Source: Bacteroidales bacterium Bact_07
GTDB taxonomy: Bacteria; Bacteroidota; Bacteroidia; Bacteroidales; Tenuifilaceae
DNA length: 9,154 nucleotides
Assembly (NCBI GenBank): GCA_001603415.1
Contig: LUYY01000056.1
Span: 1-9,154 of the forward strand
Reading direction: 5' to 3'
The first letter of the stretch is position 1. Each line of letters opens with the position of its first letter. A model generated the notes under the pieces. That model did not search any database. It saw nothing but the letters and a program-made list of their open reading frames with translations, and was not told where the DNA came from. The position numbers were made by a program, and so were the translations under genes. Positions 1 to 6,230 of the stretch are shown one piece after another.

Positions 1-10
1 CTTCCGATCT
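1..10. other. Probable Illumina adapter remnant at the contig edge
   Basis: The first ten bases, CTTCCGATCT, are identical to the 3' end of the common Illumina adapter (its reverse complement begins AGATCGGAAG). A perfect 10-base match exactly at the end of the sequence is unlikely by chance. The inference is that this is untrimmed adapter rather than genomic DNA. The consequence is local: the TAG that ends the pssA reading frame takes its A and G from this stretch, so the stop is probably an artefact. Confidence 0.8.
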
Positions 11-743
11 ATTTATCCCATAAATAGTAGATAACAGAAAGTATAATATACCAAACAATAATAATTGAAAGTGATGCTTTTTGGAAAATTGCTATAAATA
101 TAATTGCGCCAGAGATGAATGTTAGCTGTTTGTATGCAATAGCAGGTTTTAGCGACTTGATTTTGAGGGAGAACATTGGTAGTTCACAAACCAAAAGGAA
201 CGAAAGTACGAATGAGAGAGCAATAAGAACAGCTGGTGAGCTAACAATTGGATTAAATAGACCCGCCCAAGTGCTATTTGCACCAAAAACCAAACCTATT
301 ATTAAAAATGCATTTGCAGGTGTTGGCAACCCGATAAAAGAGCTGGTTTGTCGCTCATCGATATTGAAAAGCCCAAGGCGAAGCGACGAGAAAACTGCAA
401 CCACAAAAGGAATTATCAGAATTAAATGACCCTGGAAAATTCCATGGCAATTGCTTATACCCAAGCTATTGCGAAGCAGGTGGTAAAGAATAACTGCAGG
501 TGCCACACCAAAGCTAACCACATCCGAAAGCGAATCGAGTTCCTTGCCAAGTTGCGTGTATGCTCCTATTAGCCTTGCGGTAAAGCCATCTAAAAAATCG
601 AGAATACCTGATACTATGATAAGCAAACCAGCAAGTTCCAGGTGCCCTTCGAATGCGGCTACTATTGATAGGCAGCCCGAAAAAAGGTTGAGCAATGTTA
701 TACCATTGGGTATGTGCCTTAAGATTCGGATTATATTATTCAT
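9..743 (-). CDS. pssA: CDP-diacylglycerol--serine O-phosphatidyltransferase (3' end possibly artificial)
   Basis: This integral membrane enzyme transfers phosphatidate from CDP-diacylglycerol to L-serine, making phosphatidylserine, the precursor of phosphatidylethanolamine. The CDP-alcohol phosphatidyltransferase signature DG-x2-AR-x8-G-x3-D-x3-D is intact (D52, G53, A56, R57, G66, D70, D74). The stretch NIDERQTSSFIGLPTPANA (127-145) is typical of the Bacteroidota form. The rest is a run of hydrophobic helices, and 244 aa is near the usual length. I chose the ATG at 743; an in-frame TTG at 749 is also possible, and neither has a clear Shine-Dalgarno. It follows the PAP2 gene after 32 bp with no promoter visible between, so it is probably the end of the obgE transcript. 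The usual partner gene psd (phosphatidylserine decarboxylase) is not in the window. The TAG stop overlaps the adapter-like first ten bases, so the true C-terminus may be a few residues longer or different. Confidence 0.93.
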   Translation of the reverse strand: MNNIIRILRHIPNGITLLNLFSGCLSIVAAFEGHLELAGLLIIVSGILDFLDGFTARLIGAYTQLGKELDSLSDVVSFGVAPAVILYHLLRNSLGISNCHGIFQGHLILIIPFVVAVFSSLRLGLFNIDERQTSSFIGLPTPANAFLIIGLVFGANSTWAGLFNPIVSSPAVLIALSFVLSFLLVCELPMFSLKIKSLKPAIAYKQLTFISGAIIFIAIFQKASLSIIIVWYIILSVIYYLWDK

Positions 744-775
744 ATACAATGAAATAGATGTGTGAAAAATCGATT

Positions 776-1339
776 TTATACCTTTGCATACCTGTTCATC
801 AATCTATTAGATAAATGCCATACGCCATAGCCAACGGCACTGCCCAGCAATGCTCCTACAAGTACATCGGCGGGGTAATGCACCCCAAGGTATATGCGGC
901 TGTATGAAACAAAAGCCGCCCAAATTAGCAAACCAACAGTAGCCCAGCGGTTTCCATACAGCAAACATAGGAAAACCGAAACGCCAAAAGTGTTAGCAGC
1001 ATGCGAAGAAACAAAGCCAAACGTGCCGCCGCAACTCCCCACCAGATGGATAACACCACTTAAATCGGGATTGTGGCAAGGCCGTAACCGCTGAAAAACA
1101 TTTTTAAAAAGATGAACCGATAGCTGGTCGGCTAAAATGACAACAACGGCAATGGCAAGCAGCCACCACAAGGTATTCCATTTATGCTTACGGGCAATAA
1201 AGTAGATAAGCAAAAGGTAAAATGGCAACCATGTTAGCTTTCCCGGTGCAAAAAGCATAACGCCATCCCAGAAAGGGCTGTGAAGCCCGTTAAGGAAAAG
1301 GAATAAATCGGTGTCGAACTTTACCAGGTAGTCAATCAT
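776..1339 (-). CDS. PAP2-family membrane phosphatase
   Basis: This is a membrane-bound phosphatase of the PAP2 (type 2 phosphatidic acid phosphatase) superfamily. Such enzymes remove phosphate from lipid phosphates such as phosphatidic acid, phosphatidylglycerol phosphate or undecaprenyl pyrophosphate; the substrate here cannot be told from sequence. All three catalytic motifs are visible in the 187-aa protein: K79-x6-R86-P87, the second motif as VSSH (110-113, H113) instead of the textbook PSGH, and S147-R148-x5-H154-x3-D158. Several hydrophobic helices surround them (about 37-50, 56-76, 116-128, 133-146, 157-177). I prefer the ATG at 1339 because MIDYLVKFDTDLFLFLNG looks like the normal family N-terminus and it begins 2 bp after the obgE stop. 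The ATG at 1366 would overlap obgE by 25 bp and add nine residues. Close spacing suggests translational coupling with obgE, and with pssA downstream it fits membrane lipid metabolism. Confidence 0.9.
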   Translation of the reverse strand: MIDYLVKFDTDLFLFLNGLHSPFWDGVMLFAPGKLTWLPFYLLLIYFIARKHKWNTLWWLLAIAVVVILADQLSVHLFKNVFQRLRPCHNPDLSGVIHLVGSCGGTFGFVSSHAANTFGVSVFLCLLYGNRWATVGLLIWAAFVSYSRIYLGVHYPADVLVGALLGSAVGYGVWHLSNRLMNRYAKV

Positions 1340-1341
1340 AG

Positions 1342-2334
1342 TTACTGTTGATTTAGGTTTTCCCAAAGCATATCTTTCAACCGGTCAATGCCCTCGCCAG
1401 TAACCGACGAAATAAACACGGCGGGTATATCGGGCAGATGCTTTGCAATTTTCTTTTTAGCTTGGTCGTCAACCAAGTCGCATTTGGTTATGGCCAGAGC
1501 CCTTTTCTTATCGAGTAGTTCTGGGTTGTACATTTTGAGCTCGTTTACCAGAATTTCGTACTGGGCATATATATCCTCGGAATCGGCAGGCACCATGAAT
1601 AGCAGCATGGAGTTGCGCTCAATGTGGCGCAAGAATCTTAGCCCAAGACCTTTCCCTTCGTGGGCGCCCTCAATTATTCCGGGAATATCGGCCATTACAA
1701 AAGATCTATCGTCGCGGTAGCGGACAATGCCAAGGTTTGGAACCAGTGTGGTAAAAGGGTAATCGGCAATTTTGGGCTTGGCTGCACTCACCACCGAGAG
1801 CAATGTCGATTTACCGGCATTGGGGAAACCAACCAATCCAACGTCGGCCAGTATCTTTAGCTCCAGAATAATGTACCCCTCTTGGGCAGGTTCGCCGGGT
1901 TGAGCAAACCGGGGCGTTTGCATGGTGGCTGTACGAAAGTTCCAGTTACCTAAACCACCCCGTCCACCTTTCATTATCATCTCAACCTGTCCGTGTTCCG
2001 TAATCTCAGCAATCACCTCGTTAGTTTCGGCATCGCGGGCAATGGTGCCAATGGGCACCTCAATGTAAATATCCTCGCCATCCTTACCCGTGCATCGTGC
2101 TCCGCTTCCCGATTCGCCATCGCCAGCATAAATATGGCGCTGGTACTTTAGGTGCAGCAATGTCCAAAGCTGACTGTTCCCTTTAAGGTAGATATGCCCA
2201 CCACGTCCCCCATCGCCGCCGTCGGGGCCCCCTTTGGGCACAAACTTTTCCCTGCGGAAATGCACGCTTCCCGCACCACCCTTGCCCGAGCGGCAAAATA
2301 TCTTAACGTAATCTACAAAGTTGGAATTTGACAT
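1342..2334 (-). CDS. obgE: Obg-family GTPase ObgE/CgtA
   Basis: This essential GTPase binds the large ribosomal subunit late in its assembly and is linked to the stringent response. The protein is 330 aa. The N-terminal glycine-rich Obg fold occupies about residues 1-160, with family sequences such as KGGPDGGDGGRGG (34-46) and MKGGRGGLGN (121-130). The G domain follows with all five motifs: G1 GFPNAGKS (169-176), G2 YPFTTLVPN (192-200), G3 DIPG (216-219), G4 TKCD (283-286) and G5 SSVTGEG (309-315). It ends directly after the G domain, so the C-terminal OCT domain of some Obg proteins is absent; this short form is common. The start is the ATG at 2334, giving the expected NFVDYVKI beginning. 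It is separated from adk by a terminator-like hairpin and has a possible promoter of its own, and it leads into the PAP2 gene. Confidence 0.97.
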   Translation of the reverse strand: MSNSNFVDYVKIFCRSGKGGAGSVHFRREKFVPKGGPDGGDGGRGGHIYLKGNSQLWTLLHLKYQRHIYAGDGESGSGARCTGKDGEDIYIEVPIGTIARDAETNEVIAEITEHGQVEMIMKGGRGGLGNWNFRTATMQTPRFAQPGEPAQEGYIILELKILADVGLVGFPNAGKSTLLSVVSAAKPKIADYPFTTLVPNLGIVRYRDDRSFVMADIPGIIEGAHEGKGLGLRFLRHIERNSMLLFMVPADSEDIYAQYEILVNELKMYNPELLDKKRALAITKCDLVDDQAKKKIAKHLPDIPAVFISSVTGEGIDRLKDMLWENLNQQ

Positions 2335-2354
2335 GGCCTAATTAAAACTAGTGG

Positions 2355-2362
2355 CAAAGTTA
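2355..2362 (-). promoter_or_regulatory. Possible obgE promoter -7 element
   Basis: On the minus strand this reads TAACTTTG, an exact match to the Bacteroidota -7 consensus TAnnTTTG, 20 bp upstream of the obgE ATG. I do not see a clear TTTG at the expected distance upstream, so the -33 part is weak. The position, between a hairpin that would end adk transcription and the obgE start, makes it plausible. A start about 7 bp downstream would give a leader of roughly 14 nt. Confidence 0.4.
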
Positions 2363-2419
2363 GTTAAAATGGTGGAATGTTTATGGAAAAGATAAATGGA
2401 TCATTATATTAGTAAAATG

Positions 2420-2445
2420 AAAGGCCACCTTGTACGATGGCCTTT
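2420..2445 (-). terminator. Hairpin terminator downstream of adk
   Basis: AAAGGCCA (2420-2427) pairs perfectly with TGGCCTTT (2438-2445) around a 10-nt loop. On the minus strand the hairpin lies 24 bp past the adk stop and is followed by CATTTTACT, a short imperfect U-rich tail. It would end the adk transcript before obgE. The same hairpin on the plus strand faces no gene. Confidence 0.6.
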
Positions 2446-2469
2446 CTTTAATATTCCATATTTTCATGT

Positions 2470-3045
2470 TTACCTGCTACTATCAATCACCTGACAAATC
2501 CGTTCAAATATTTCATCGATAGTACCCATTCCGTTAACGCCACGGTACTTGCCTTGCGCCTTGTAGTAGTCCATTACGGGTAGGGTTGTTTTATTGTAGA
2601 TATCGAGCCTACCCCGAATAATGCTTTCGTCCTGGTCATCGCTGCGGTCGCTCATTTTACCACGGTTCAGTAGGCGAGCAATGAGCTCGTTGTAATCAAC
2701 CTCAAGCGCCAGCATAATGGTTATGGGTGCCTTTTTGGCATCGAGCATCTCGTCGAGTTTTTTGGCCTGAACGGTAGTTCGGGGAAACCCATCGAACACA
2801 AAACCCGGAACTTCGTGGTGGTTATCGAGCTCCTTAGCAATCAAATTGATCACCATTTCATCGGGAACAAGTTGGCCCTTATCGATATACTTTTGAGCCT
2901 CTATACCAATTGGCGACTGTTCACGTATTGCAGCCCTAAGCATATCGCCTGTAGCCAGATGCTGCAGCTTGTATTTCTCAATTATTTTTTGGGATTGAGT
3001 GCCCTTACCTGCGCCCGGTGGGCCAAATAATACAATGTTAAGCAT
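2470..3045 (-). CDS. adk: Adenylate kinase, short-LID form
   Basis: This cytosolic enzyme interconverts ATP + AMP and 2 ADP, setting the adenylate pool. The 191-aa protein has the P-loop GPPGAGKGT (8-16), the AMP-binding TGDMLR (32-37), the DGFPRT motif (85-90) with R88, and conserved arginines in ARLLNRGKMSDRSDD (123-137) and RGRLDIY (144-150). The LID region between these is short and lacks the four zinc-binding cysteines of long-form enzymes, which is normal for the roughly 190-aa short class. The start is the ATG at 3045, which places the P-loop at the usual position. A strong Bacteroidota promoter lies about 70 bp upstream and a hairpin terminator follows, so it is probably monocistronic. 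The adk-obgE neighbourhood is familiar from Bacteroidota genomes. Confidence 0.97.
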   Translation of the reverse strand: MLNIVLFGPPGAGKGTQSQKIIEKYKLQHLATGDMLRAAIREQSPIGIEAQKYIDKGQLVPDEMVINLIAKELDNHHEVPGFVFDGFPRTTVQAKKLDEMLDAKKAPITIMLALEVDYNELIARLLNRGKMSDRSDDQDESIIRGRLDIYNKTTLPVMDYYKAQGKYRGVNGMGTIDEIFERICQVIDSSR

Positions 3046-3114
3046 TTTACGATATATTGTGTTTTGGTTTATTAATGTTTAGTCTCCAACCTCTTACCTG
3101 CTAAAATGCTTGAA

Positions 3115-3145
3115 CAAATATAGGGAAACAATTTTCATAGCCAAA
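3115..3145 (-). promoter_or_regulatory. Bacteroidota-type promoter for adk
   Basis: Read on the minus strand, TTTG (3145-3142) is followed by 19 nt and then TATATTTG (3122-3115). This fits the Bacteroidota primary sigma factor consensus TTTG-N17-23-TAnnTTTG in both elements and in spacing. Transcription would begin near 3108, giving a leader of about 60 nt before the adk ATG at 3045. This is a consensus match by eye, with no experimental support. Confidence 0.6.
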
Positions 3146-3147
3146 AA

Positions 3148-3356
3148 TAATTAAGACATTTTACGGGTTGACTTAAAGTTGGCCGATAGCATATTTTTCT
3201 ATTATATTGAAGATGTATAAGTAAAAGTTAACCATATTTACATGCATTAATTGTTTTTTACCATCGCAACTCTTGTTTCTAGGAATTTATGAGTTGTGGG
3301 TACCTCAGATTTGTATTCAGGGGTAAGATACAGGAGTCATCATTCTGAATACCCTT
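3148..3356. other. AT-rich intergenic stretch with two weak inverted repeats
   Basis: This is the left part of the long gap between the divergent adk and AI-2E-family genes. I see no convincing open reading frame or tRNA. Two short inverted repeats stand out: CAACTC/GAGTTG (3267-3272 with 3291-3296) and GTATTCAG/CTGAATAC (3313-3320 with 3345-3352, 24-nt loop). Neither has a U-tract or a match to a riboswitch that I recognise. Confidence 0.4.
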
Positions 3357-3496
3357 AACGGCTCACGGTTAATGGTTTACGTTTAAGGTTTATATTCTTC
3401 TAACTTCCTCTAACTTCCTCTAACTTCTTCTAACTTCCTTTAACTCCCTTATATTCTCTCTTCTACCGGTCAACGGCTCACGGTTAACGATTCACG
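3357..3496. repeat. Composite intergenic repeat module: 10-bp array between 16-bp direct arms
   Basis: The core (3401-3450) is five tandem 10-bp units. The first two are exactly TAACTTCCTC, and the next three differ by one or two bases (TAACTTCTTC, TAACTTCCTT, TAACTCCCTT). TATATTC-type sequences border it on both sides (3391-3400 and 3450-3458). Outside these, the 16-mer AACGGCTCACGGTTAA occurs identically at 3357-3372 and 3472-3487 in the same orientation, 115 bp apart. Each arm continues as degenerate 7-bp units: ACGGCTC, ACGGTTA, ATGGTTT, ACGTTTA, AGGTTTA on the left, and ACGGCTC, ACGGTTA, ACGATTC on the right. The strand composition is asymmetric, with the plus strand of the core almost all pyrimidine apart from AA pairs. 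There is no coding potential, and its role is unknown. Confidence 0.85.
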
Positions 3497-3536
3497 CACC
3501 TCCTTTGGCTATTTACTTTAACCACCTCCCCGCCAT

Positions 3537-3567
3537 TTTGATTTTTCCCCATTTTGTATTAGGTTTG
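3537..3567 (+). promoter_or_regulatory. Bacteroidota-type promoter for the AI-2E-family permease
   Basis: TTTG (3537-3540), a 19-nt spacer and TAGGTTTG (3560-3567) match the Bacteroidota consensus in both boxes and spacing. The predicted transcription start, near 3574, is just ahead of the ATG at 3583. The promoter lies inside the longer reading frame that begins at 3505, which argues that the upstream start is not used. Confidence 0.6.
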
Positions 3568-3582
3568 ATAAAATTTCCGGAT

Positions 3583-4686
3583 ATGAACCAGCTTGTGCGT
3601 TATATCATCATCGGGTTTATTGTTGCTCTGGTGGCTTTTCTGGTTTGGTATTTTTCGTCGATAGTTGCCTATGTGCTTATTTCGGCTGTTCTTAGCCTGA
3701 TGGGTAAGCCCATTGTCGATTTTATTTCGGGTATCAAAATCAGGAACTGGTCACCTCCCCGTTTTATAGGGGCAACCATAGCACTTATAGCAATATGGTT
3801 ACTATTTATTGCCTTTTTCCGTATAATGATTCCCCTTGTAATTGCTCAATTTAACGAGTTGGGCTCCATTGATGTACAGGGCTTGGTAGCATCGTTTGCC
3901 GAACCAATTAATAGCATTCAGCAATTCATTCAACACTACCTGCCTAAAAGTGCACAGGGATTTGTATTGCAGGATTTTCTGATAAGCAAAATATCGGGCA
4001 TATTTACGGTTTCAATGATTACCAATGCTTTTTCATCAACAGCAAACCTGCTGATAAGCCTTCTTATTGCCCTTTTTTCTATCAGTTTCATTACATTTTT
4101 TTTCCTAAAGGACGATACGCTATTTTTTAAAAGTGTGATCCTACTGTTTCCGGAGAAATATGAAGCGCAAATAACACGTGCACTGATAAGTATTAACAAG
4201 CTTTTGCGCCGCTACTTTGTGGGTATAGTTATAGAGAGTACGGGCATCATGGTACTGGACACCATCGGATTAACCCTAATTGGCGTTCGCTTTCAAACAG
4301 CAGTGGTAGTAGGTTTGATTGCTGGAATAATGAACGTTGTGCCATACGTTGGGCCACTCACGGGTACGGTACTGGGTACGCTGATTGTTATGGCCACTCA
4401 GCTTCACGCTGGTTTCTCGGCCGATATGCTTTCATTCACCTTACTGGTTGTTGCAGTCTTTTTAATCACTCAGCTAATCGACAATATTGTTTTTCAACCT
4501 TTGATATACGGGAATAGCGTAAAAGCGCACCCGCTTGAAATATTTATTGTTTTGCTCATTGCCGGCAGCGTAGCCGGAATTCTTGGAATGCTGCTTGCCA
4601 TCCCAAGCTATACAGTAATTCGTGTTTTTGCCAAGGAATTTTTTAATAACTTTAGGGTTGTTCAAAAATTAACCGAAAAGATATAA
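3583..4686 (+). CDS. AI-2E family transporter (putative permease)
   Basis: This polytopic inner-membrane protein belongs to the AI-2E transporter (formerly UPF0118) family. Members have been linked to export of AI-2, to Na+/H+ antiport and to other solutes, so the substrate here is open. In the 367-aa form, hydrophobic segments lie at about 6-24, 26-40, 62-90, 155-175, 212-235, 238-275, 285-300 and 317-345. Conserved family sequences are visible: NVVPYVGPLTG (251-261), then DNIVFQPLIYG (300-310) and the HPLEIFIVLLIAGSVAGILG stretch (316-335). A longer frame opens at an ATG at 3505. I prefer 3583 because the 26 extra residues look unlike the family N-terminus and a good promoter lies within them. 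The gene is divergent from adk. The next gene follows after 47 bp with no terminator, so it may lead a three-gene transcript. Confidence 0.88.
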   Translation: MNQLVRYIIIGFIVALVAFLVWYFSSIVAYVLISAVLSLMGKPIVDFISGIKIRNWSPPRFIGATIALIAIWLLFIAFFRIMIPLVIAQFNELGSIDVQGLVASFAEPINSIQQFIQHYLPKSAQGFVLQDFLISKISGIFTVSMITNAFSSTANLLISLLIALFSISFITFFFLKDDTLFFKSVILLFPEKYEAQITRALISINKLLRRYFVGIVIESTGIMVLDTIGLTLIGVRFQTAVVVGLIAGIMNVVPYVGPLTGTVLGTLIVMATQLHAGFSADMLSFTLLVVAVFLITQLIDNIVFQPLIYGNSVKAHPLEIFIVLLIAGSVAGILGMLLAIPSYTVIRVFAKEFFNNFRVVQKLTEKI

Positions 4687-4705
4687 ACTGAATATCGATT
4701 TTGCT

Positions 4706-4713
4706 TAACTTTA
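4706..4713 (+). promoter_or_regulatory. Weak candidate promoter -7 element for the PKD/T9SS gene
   Basis: TAACTTTA, 20 bp upstream of the ATG at 4734, differs from the Bacteroidota -7 consensus TAnnTTTG only in its last base. No TTTG lies about 19 bp upstream, so the call is tentative. Read-through from the permease gene is the main alternative. Confidence 0.22.
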
Positions 4714-4733
4714 CCTGATAAACCCAGTTAGCA

Positions 4734-5663
4734 ATGATTAGGAATATATTACGTATCACCATAACCCTTGCGGTTTTAGCATTTTTGCCACTATTGGGCT
4801 TTGCACAGTGGAGTGAGGCCGATTCGGTTTTCACCTGGAAACTCATTGAAACAGCCAACCTGAGCAGCCAGTCAACCCTGCAATTCATACCAAGACAAGG
4901 GGTTACTCCTACATCCTGGGACTTTGGCGACAGCAATACTTCCACCGATGTTTCGCCCACACACACATATAGCTACTCCAATTGGGACGACAGCATTACC
5001 GTAACGCTAAGCTATACCGCAAATGGTGAAAGCCTAACGCATAGTCGCAGAATTCCCTTAAGCCCTGCATTCTTCCTTGTTTCGCCTGATAGAAATTTAG
5101 GGAAATTAGCTACCTATAAAAGGGTTTTTGTTAACCTGTACAGGATTCCCAATAATCCCGACTCGCTTGGTAATTTGCGTTTCCATTGGTTTATCGATGG
5201 AACCGCCCTGCCCGGTAACGCATTCGATGATATTGCTTTAGGCCAGTGGCCAAATATATACCATACCTTTACCTCAGCTGGAGTGTACAATGTGAAGCTT
5301 GAGGTTCGTAATTCAAACAGTGGTCAAACTGCTGAGTTTACCCATTCAGTAAGAATTTTCCCCGATTTATCGAGCGGGAAAGATACTTTAAGAAATGTAC
5401 CAAATGTTTTTACCCCCAATTCCGATGGACAAAACGATGAGTTTATTGTTTCATCGAGCGGCACGGCTTGGTTCGACTTTAGAGTTTTTACCCGTTCAGG
5501 CGGGCTGGTTTACAAAACCGAATCGAGCATTATCCGTTGGGATGGCAAGAACAACCAGGGAGCCGATATGCCCGATGGGATTTACTATTACGTTATTGAA
5601 GACCTAAGCGGGCAGTATGAAAGTGCAAAAGGTTTTGTTTACCTATTCAGGGGAAAGAAATAA
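4734..5663 (+). CDS. Secreted PKD-domain protein with T9SS type B (CHU_C) C-terminal domain
   Basis: This is an exported protein predicted to leave the cell through the type IX secretion system. The 309 residues begin with a Sec signal peptide: a basic start MIRNILR, a hydrophobic core at 8-23, and likely cleavage after A24 before QW. A PKD-like domain has the hallmark WDFGD (62-66) and a following THTYSYSNWDDSITVTL strand. A second PKD-like domain spans about 148-208 and ends in HTFTSAGVYNVKLEV (177-191). The last 90 residues are a gliding-motility-associated C-terminal domain: NVFTPNSDGQNDEF (224-237), DFRVFTRSG (248-256), WDG (269-271), MPDGIYYYVIE (279-289), and a basic end FRGKK. That domain normally directs type B cargo to the T9SS. 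There is no catalytic domain, so the role may be adhesive or structural; that is inference. The lipoprotein gene follows after 12 bp. Confidence 0.9.
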   Translation: MIRNILRITITLAVLAFLPLLGFAQWSEADSVFTWKLIETANLSSQSTLQFIPRQGVTPTSWDFGDSNTSTDVSPTHTYSYSNWDDSITVTLSYTANGESLTHSRRIPLSPAFFLVSPDRNLGKLATYKRVFVNLYRIPNNPDSLGNLRFHWFIDGTALPGNAFDDIALGQWPNIYHTFTSAGVYNVKLEVRNSNSGQTAEFTHSVRIFPDLSSGKDTLRNVPNVFTPNSDGQNDEFIVSSSGTAWFDFRVFTRSGGLVYKTESSIIRWDGKNNQGADMPDGIYYYVIEDLSGQYESAKGFVYLFRGKK

Positions 5664-5675
5664 AATTTTTAGCAA

Positions 5676-6230
5676 ATGCAAAAGAGAATACTTGAGGTTT
5701 TACTGTTAAGCATCACATTCCTGTTTTCTTGCAATAATGTTGTTTTCGACAAGCCCCAACCTGTTGATAGTATAAGTATCGATAACCTTACCAAGGTTTT
5801 TCCCGGCATTTACATAAGTTCCGATAGCGATACCCTGCGAGTTTCAAAAACTACCATCACCTTGGGCAGTCATAACTCTGCTACCATTACCGGCACGCTG
5901 GGGAAAAATATGGATGTGAGAGGATATTCCGATGGTTTTATTGTTAACCTTTCCGATAGTGTACAAGGCCGATTAGTTTGGATTCCTTTTCTTTTCAAGT
6001 TACGGAACGATTCACTTTATATCAGATTTTCCGATATCGGGTCAAACCAGCTTGTTGAAATTGAAAATAAAATCAACTCCATTGCTTCAATAGAGGTTAC
6101 CAAAAACGATAAAGGCGAGTACCAAATGATTATTGTAAAACCAAAAAACTCAATCGAGTTCGAAAGGCTTGTAAACGCGGGGATTTTCAATAAAACTGTC
6201 TCGATGAGGATGGAAAAACAAAAGCCCTGA
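5676..6230 (+). CDS. Small putative lipoprotein of unknown function
   Basis: I do not recognise a named family. The 184-aa product starts with a lipoprotein-type signal, MQKRILEV followed by LLLSITFLFSC, so C19 would be lipidated. The lipobox LFSC is slightly off consensus (F at -2). After the anchor come NNVVFDKPQPVDS and a polar, beta-rich body with repeated short hydrophobic strands, for example GRLVWIPFLFKL and YQMIIVKP. F-x2-PQP just after the cysteine is something I associate with Bacteroidota lipoproteins, but I cannot confirm it here. The protein is probably at the outer or inner membrane facing the periplasm or the surface. It lies 12 bp after the T9SS cargo gene on the same strand, so the two are probably co-transcribed and may act together at the envelope. 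Its stop is embedded in a hairpin shared with the converging gene. Confidence 0.75.
   Translation: MQKRILEVLLLSITFLFSCNNVVFDKPQPVDSISIDNLTKVFPGIYISSDSDTLRVSKTTITLGSHNSATITGTLGKNMDVRGYSDGFIVNLSDSVQGRLVWIPFLFKLRNDSLYIRFSDIGSNQLVEIENKINSIASIEVTKNDKGEYQMIIVKPKNSIEFERLVNAGIFNKTVSMRMEKQKP

Noticed and set aside
75..84. Loss of ABC ATPase function because the Q-loop Gln is Glu (visible residues 75-84 of the protein encoded at 8219-9154)
   Set aside because: GYLPEERGLY is, to my knowledge, the normal sequence in YhaQ-type ATPases, and all other ATPase motifs are intact.
1388..1860. Plus-strand open frames antisense to obgE
   Set aside because: They sit opposite the highly conserved obgE G domain; no start context or family resemblance supports them.
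3313..3352. Riboswitch or terminator from the GTATTCAG/CTGAATAC inverted repeat
   Set aside because: The 8-bp stem has a 24-nt unstructured loop, no U-tract and no conserved aptamer core that I recognise.
3391..3460. CRISPR array
   Set aside because: The repeated unit is only 10 bp with no spacers between units and no cas genes nearby.
3357..3496. Insertion sequence or miniature transposable element
   Set aside because: The end arms are direct rather than inverted repeats, and there is no transposase or clear target-site duplication.
3505..3582. N-terminal extension of the AI-2E-family permease from the ATG at 3505
   Set aside because: The extra 26 residues do not resemble the family N-terminus and a consensus promoter lies within the extension, so the ATG at 3583 is preferred.
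4652..4966. Minus-strand frame of 104 codons across the permease/PKD junction
   Set aside because: It overlaps the signal peptide and PKD coding region of a convincing plus-strand gene and has no protein-like features of its own.
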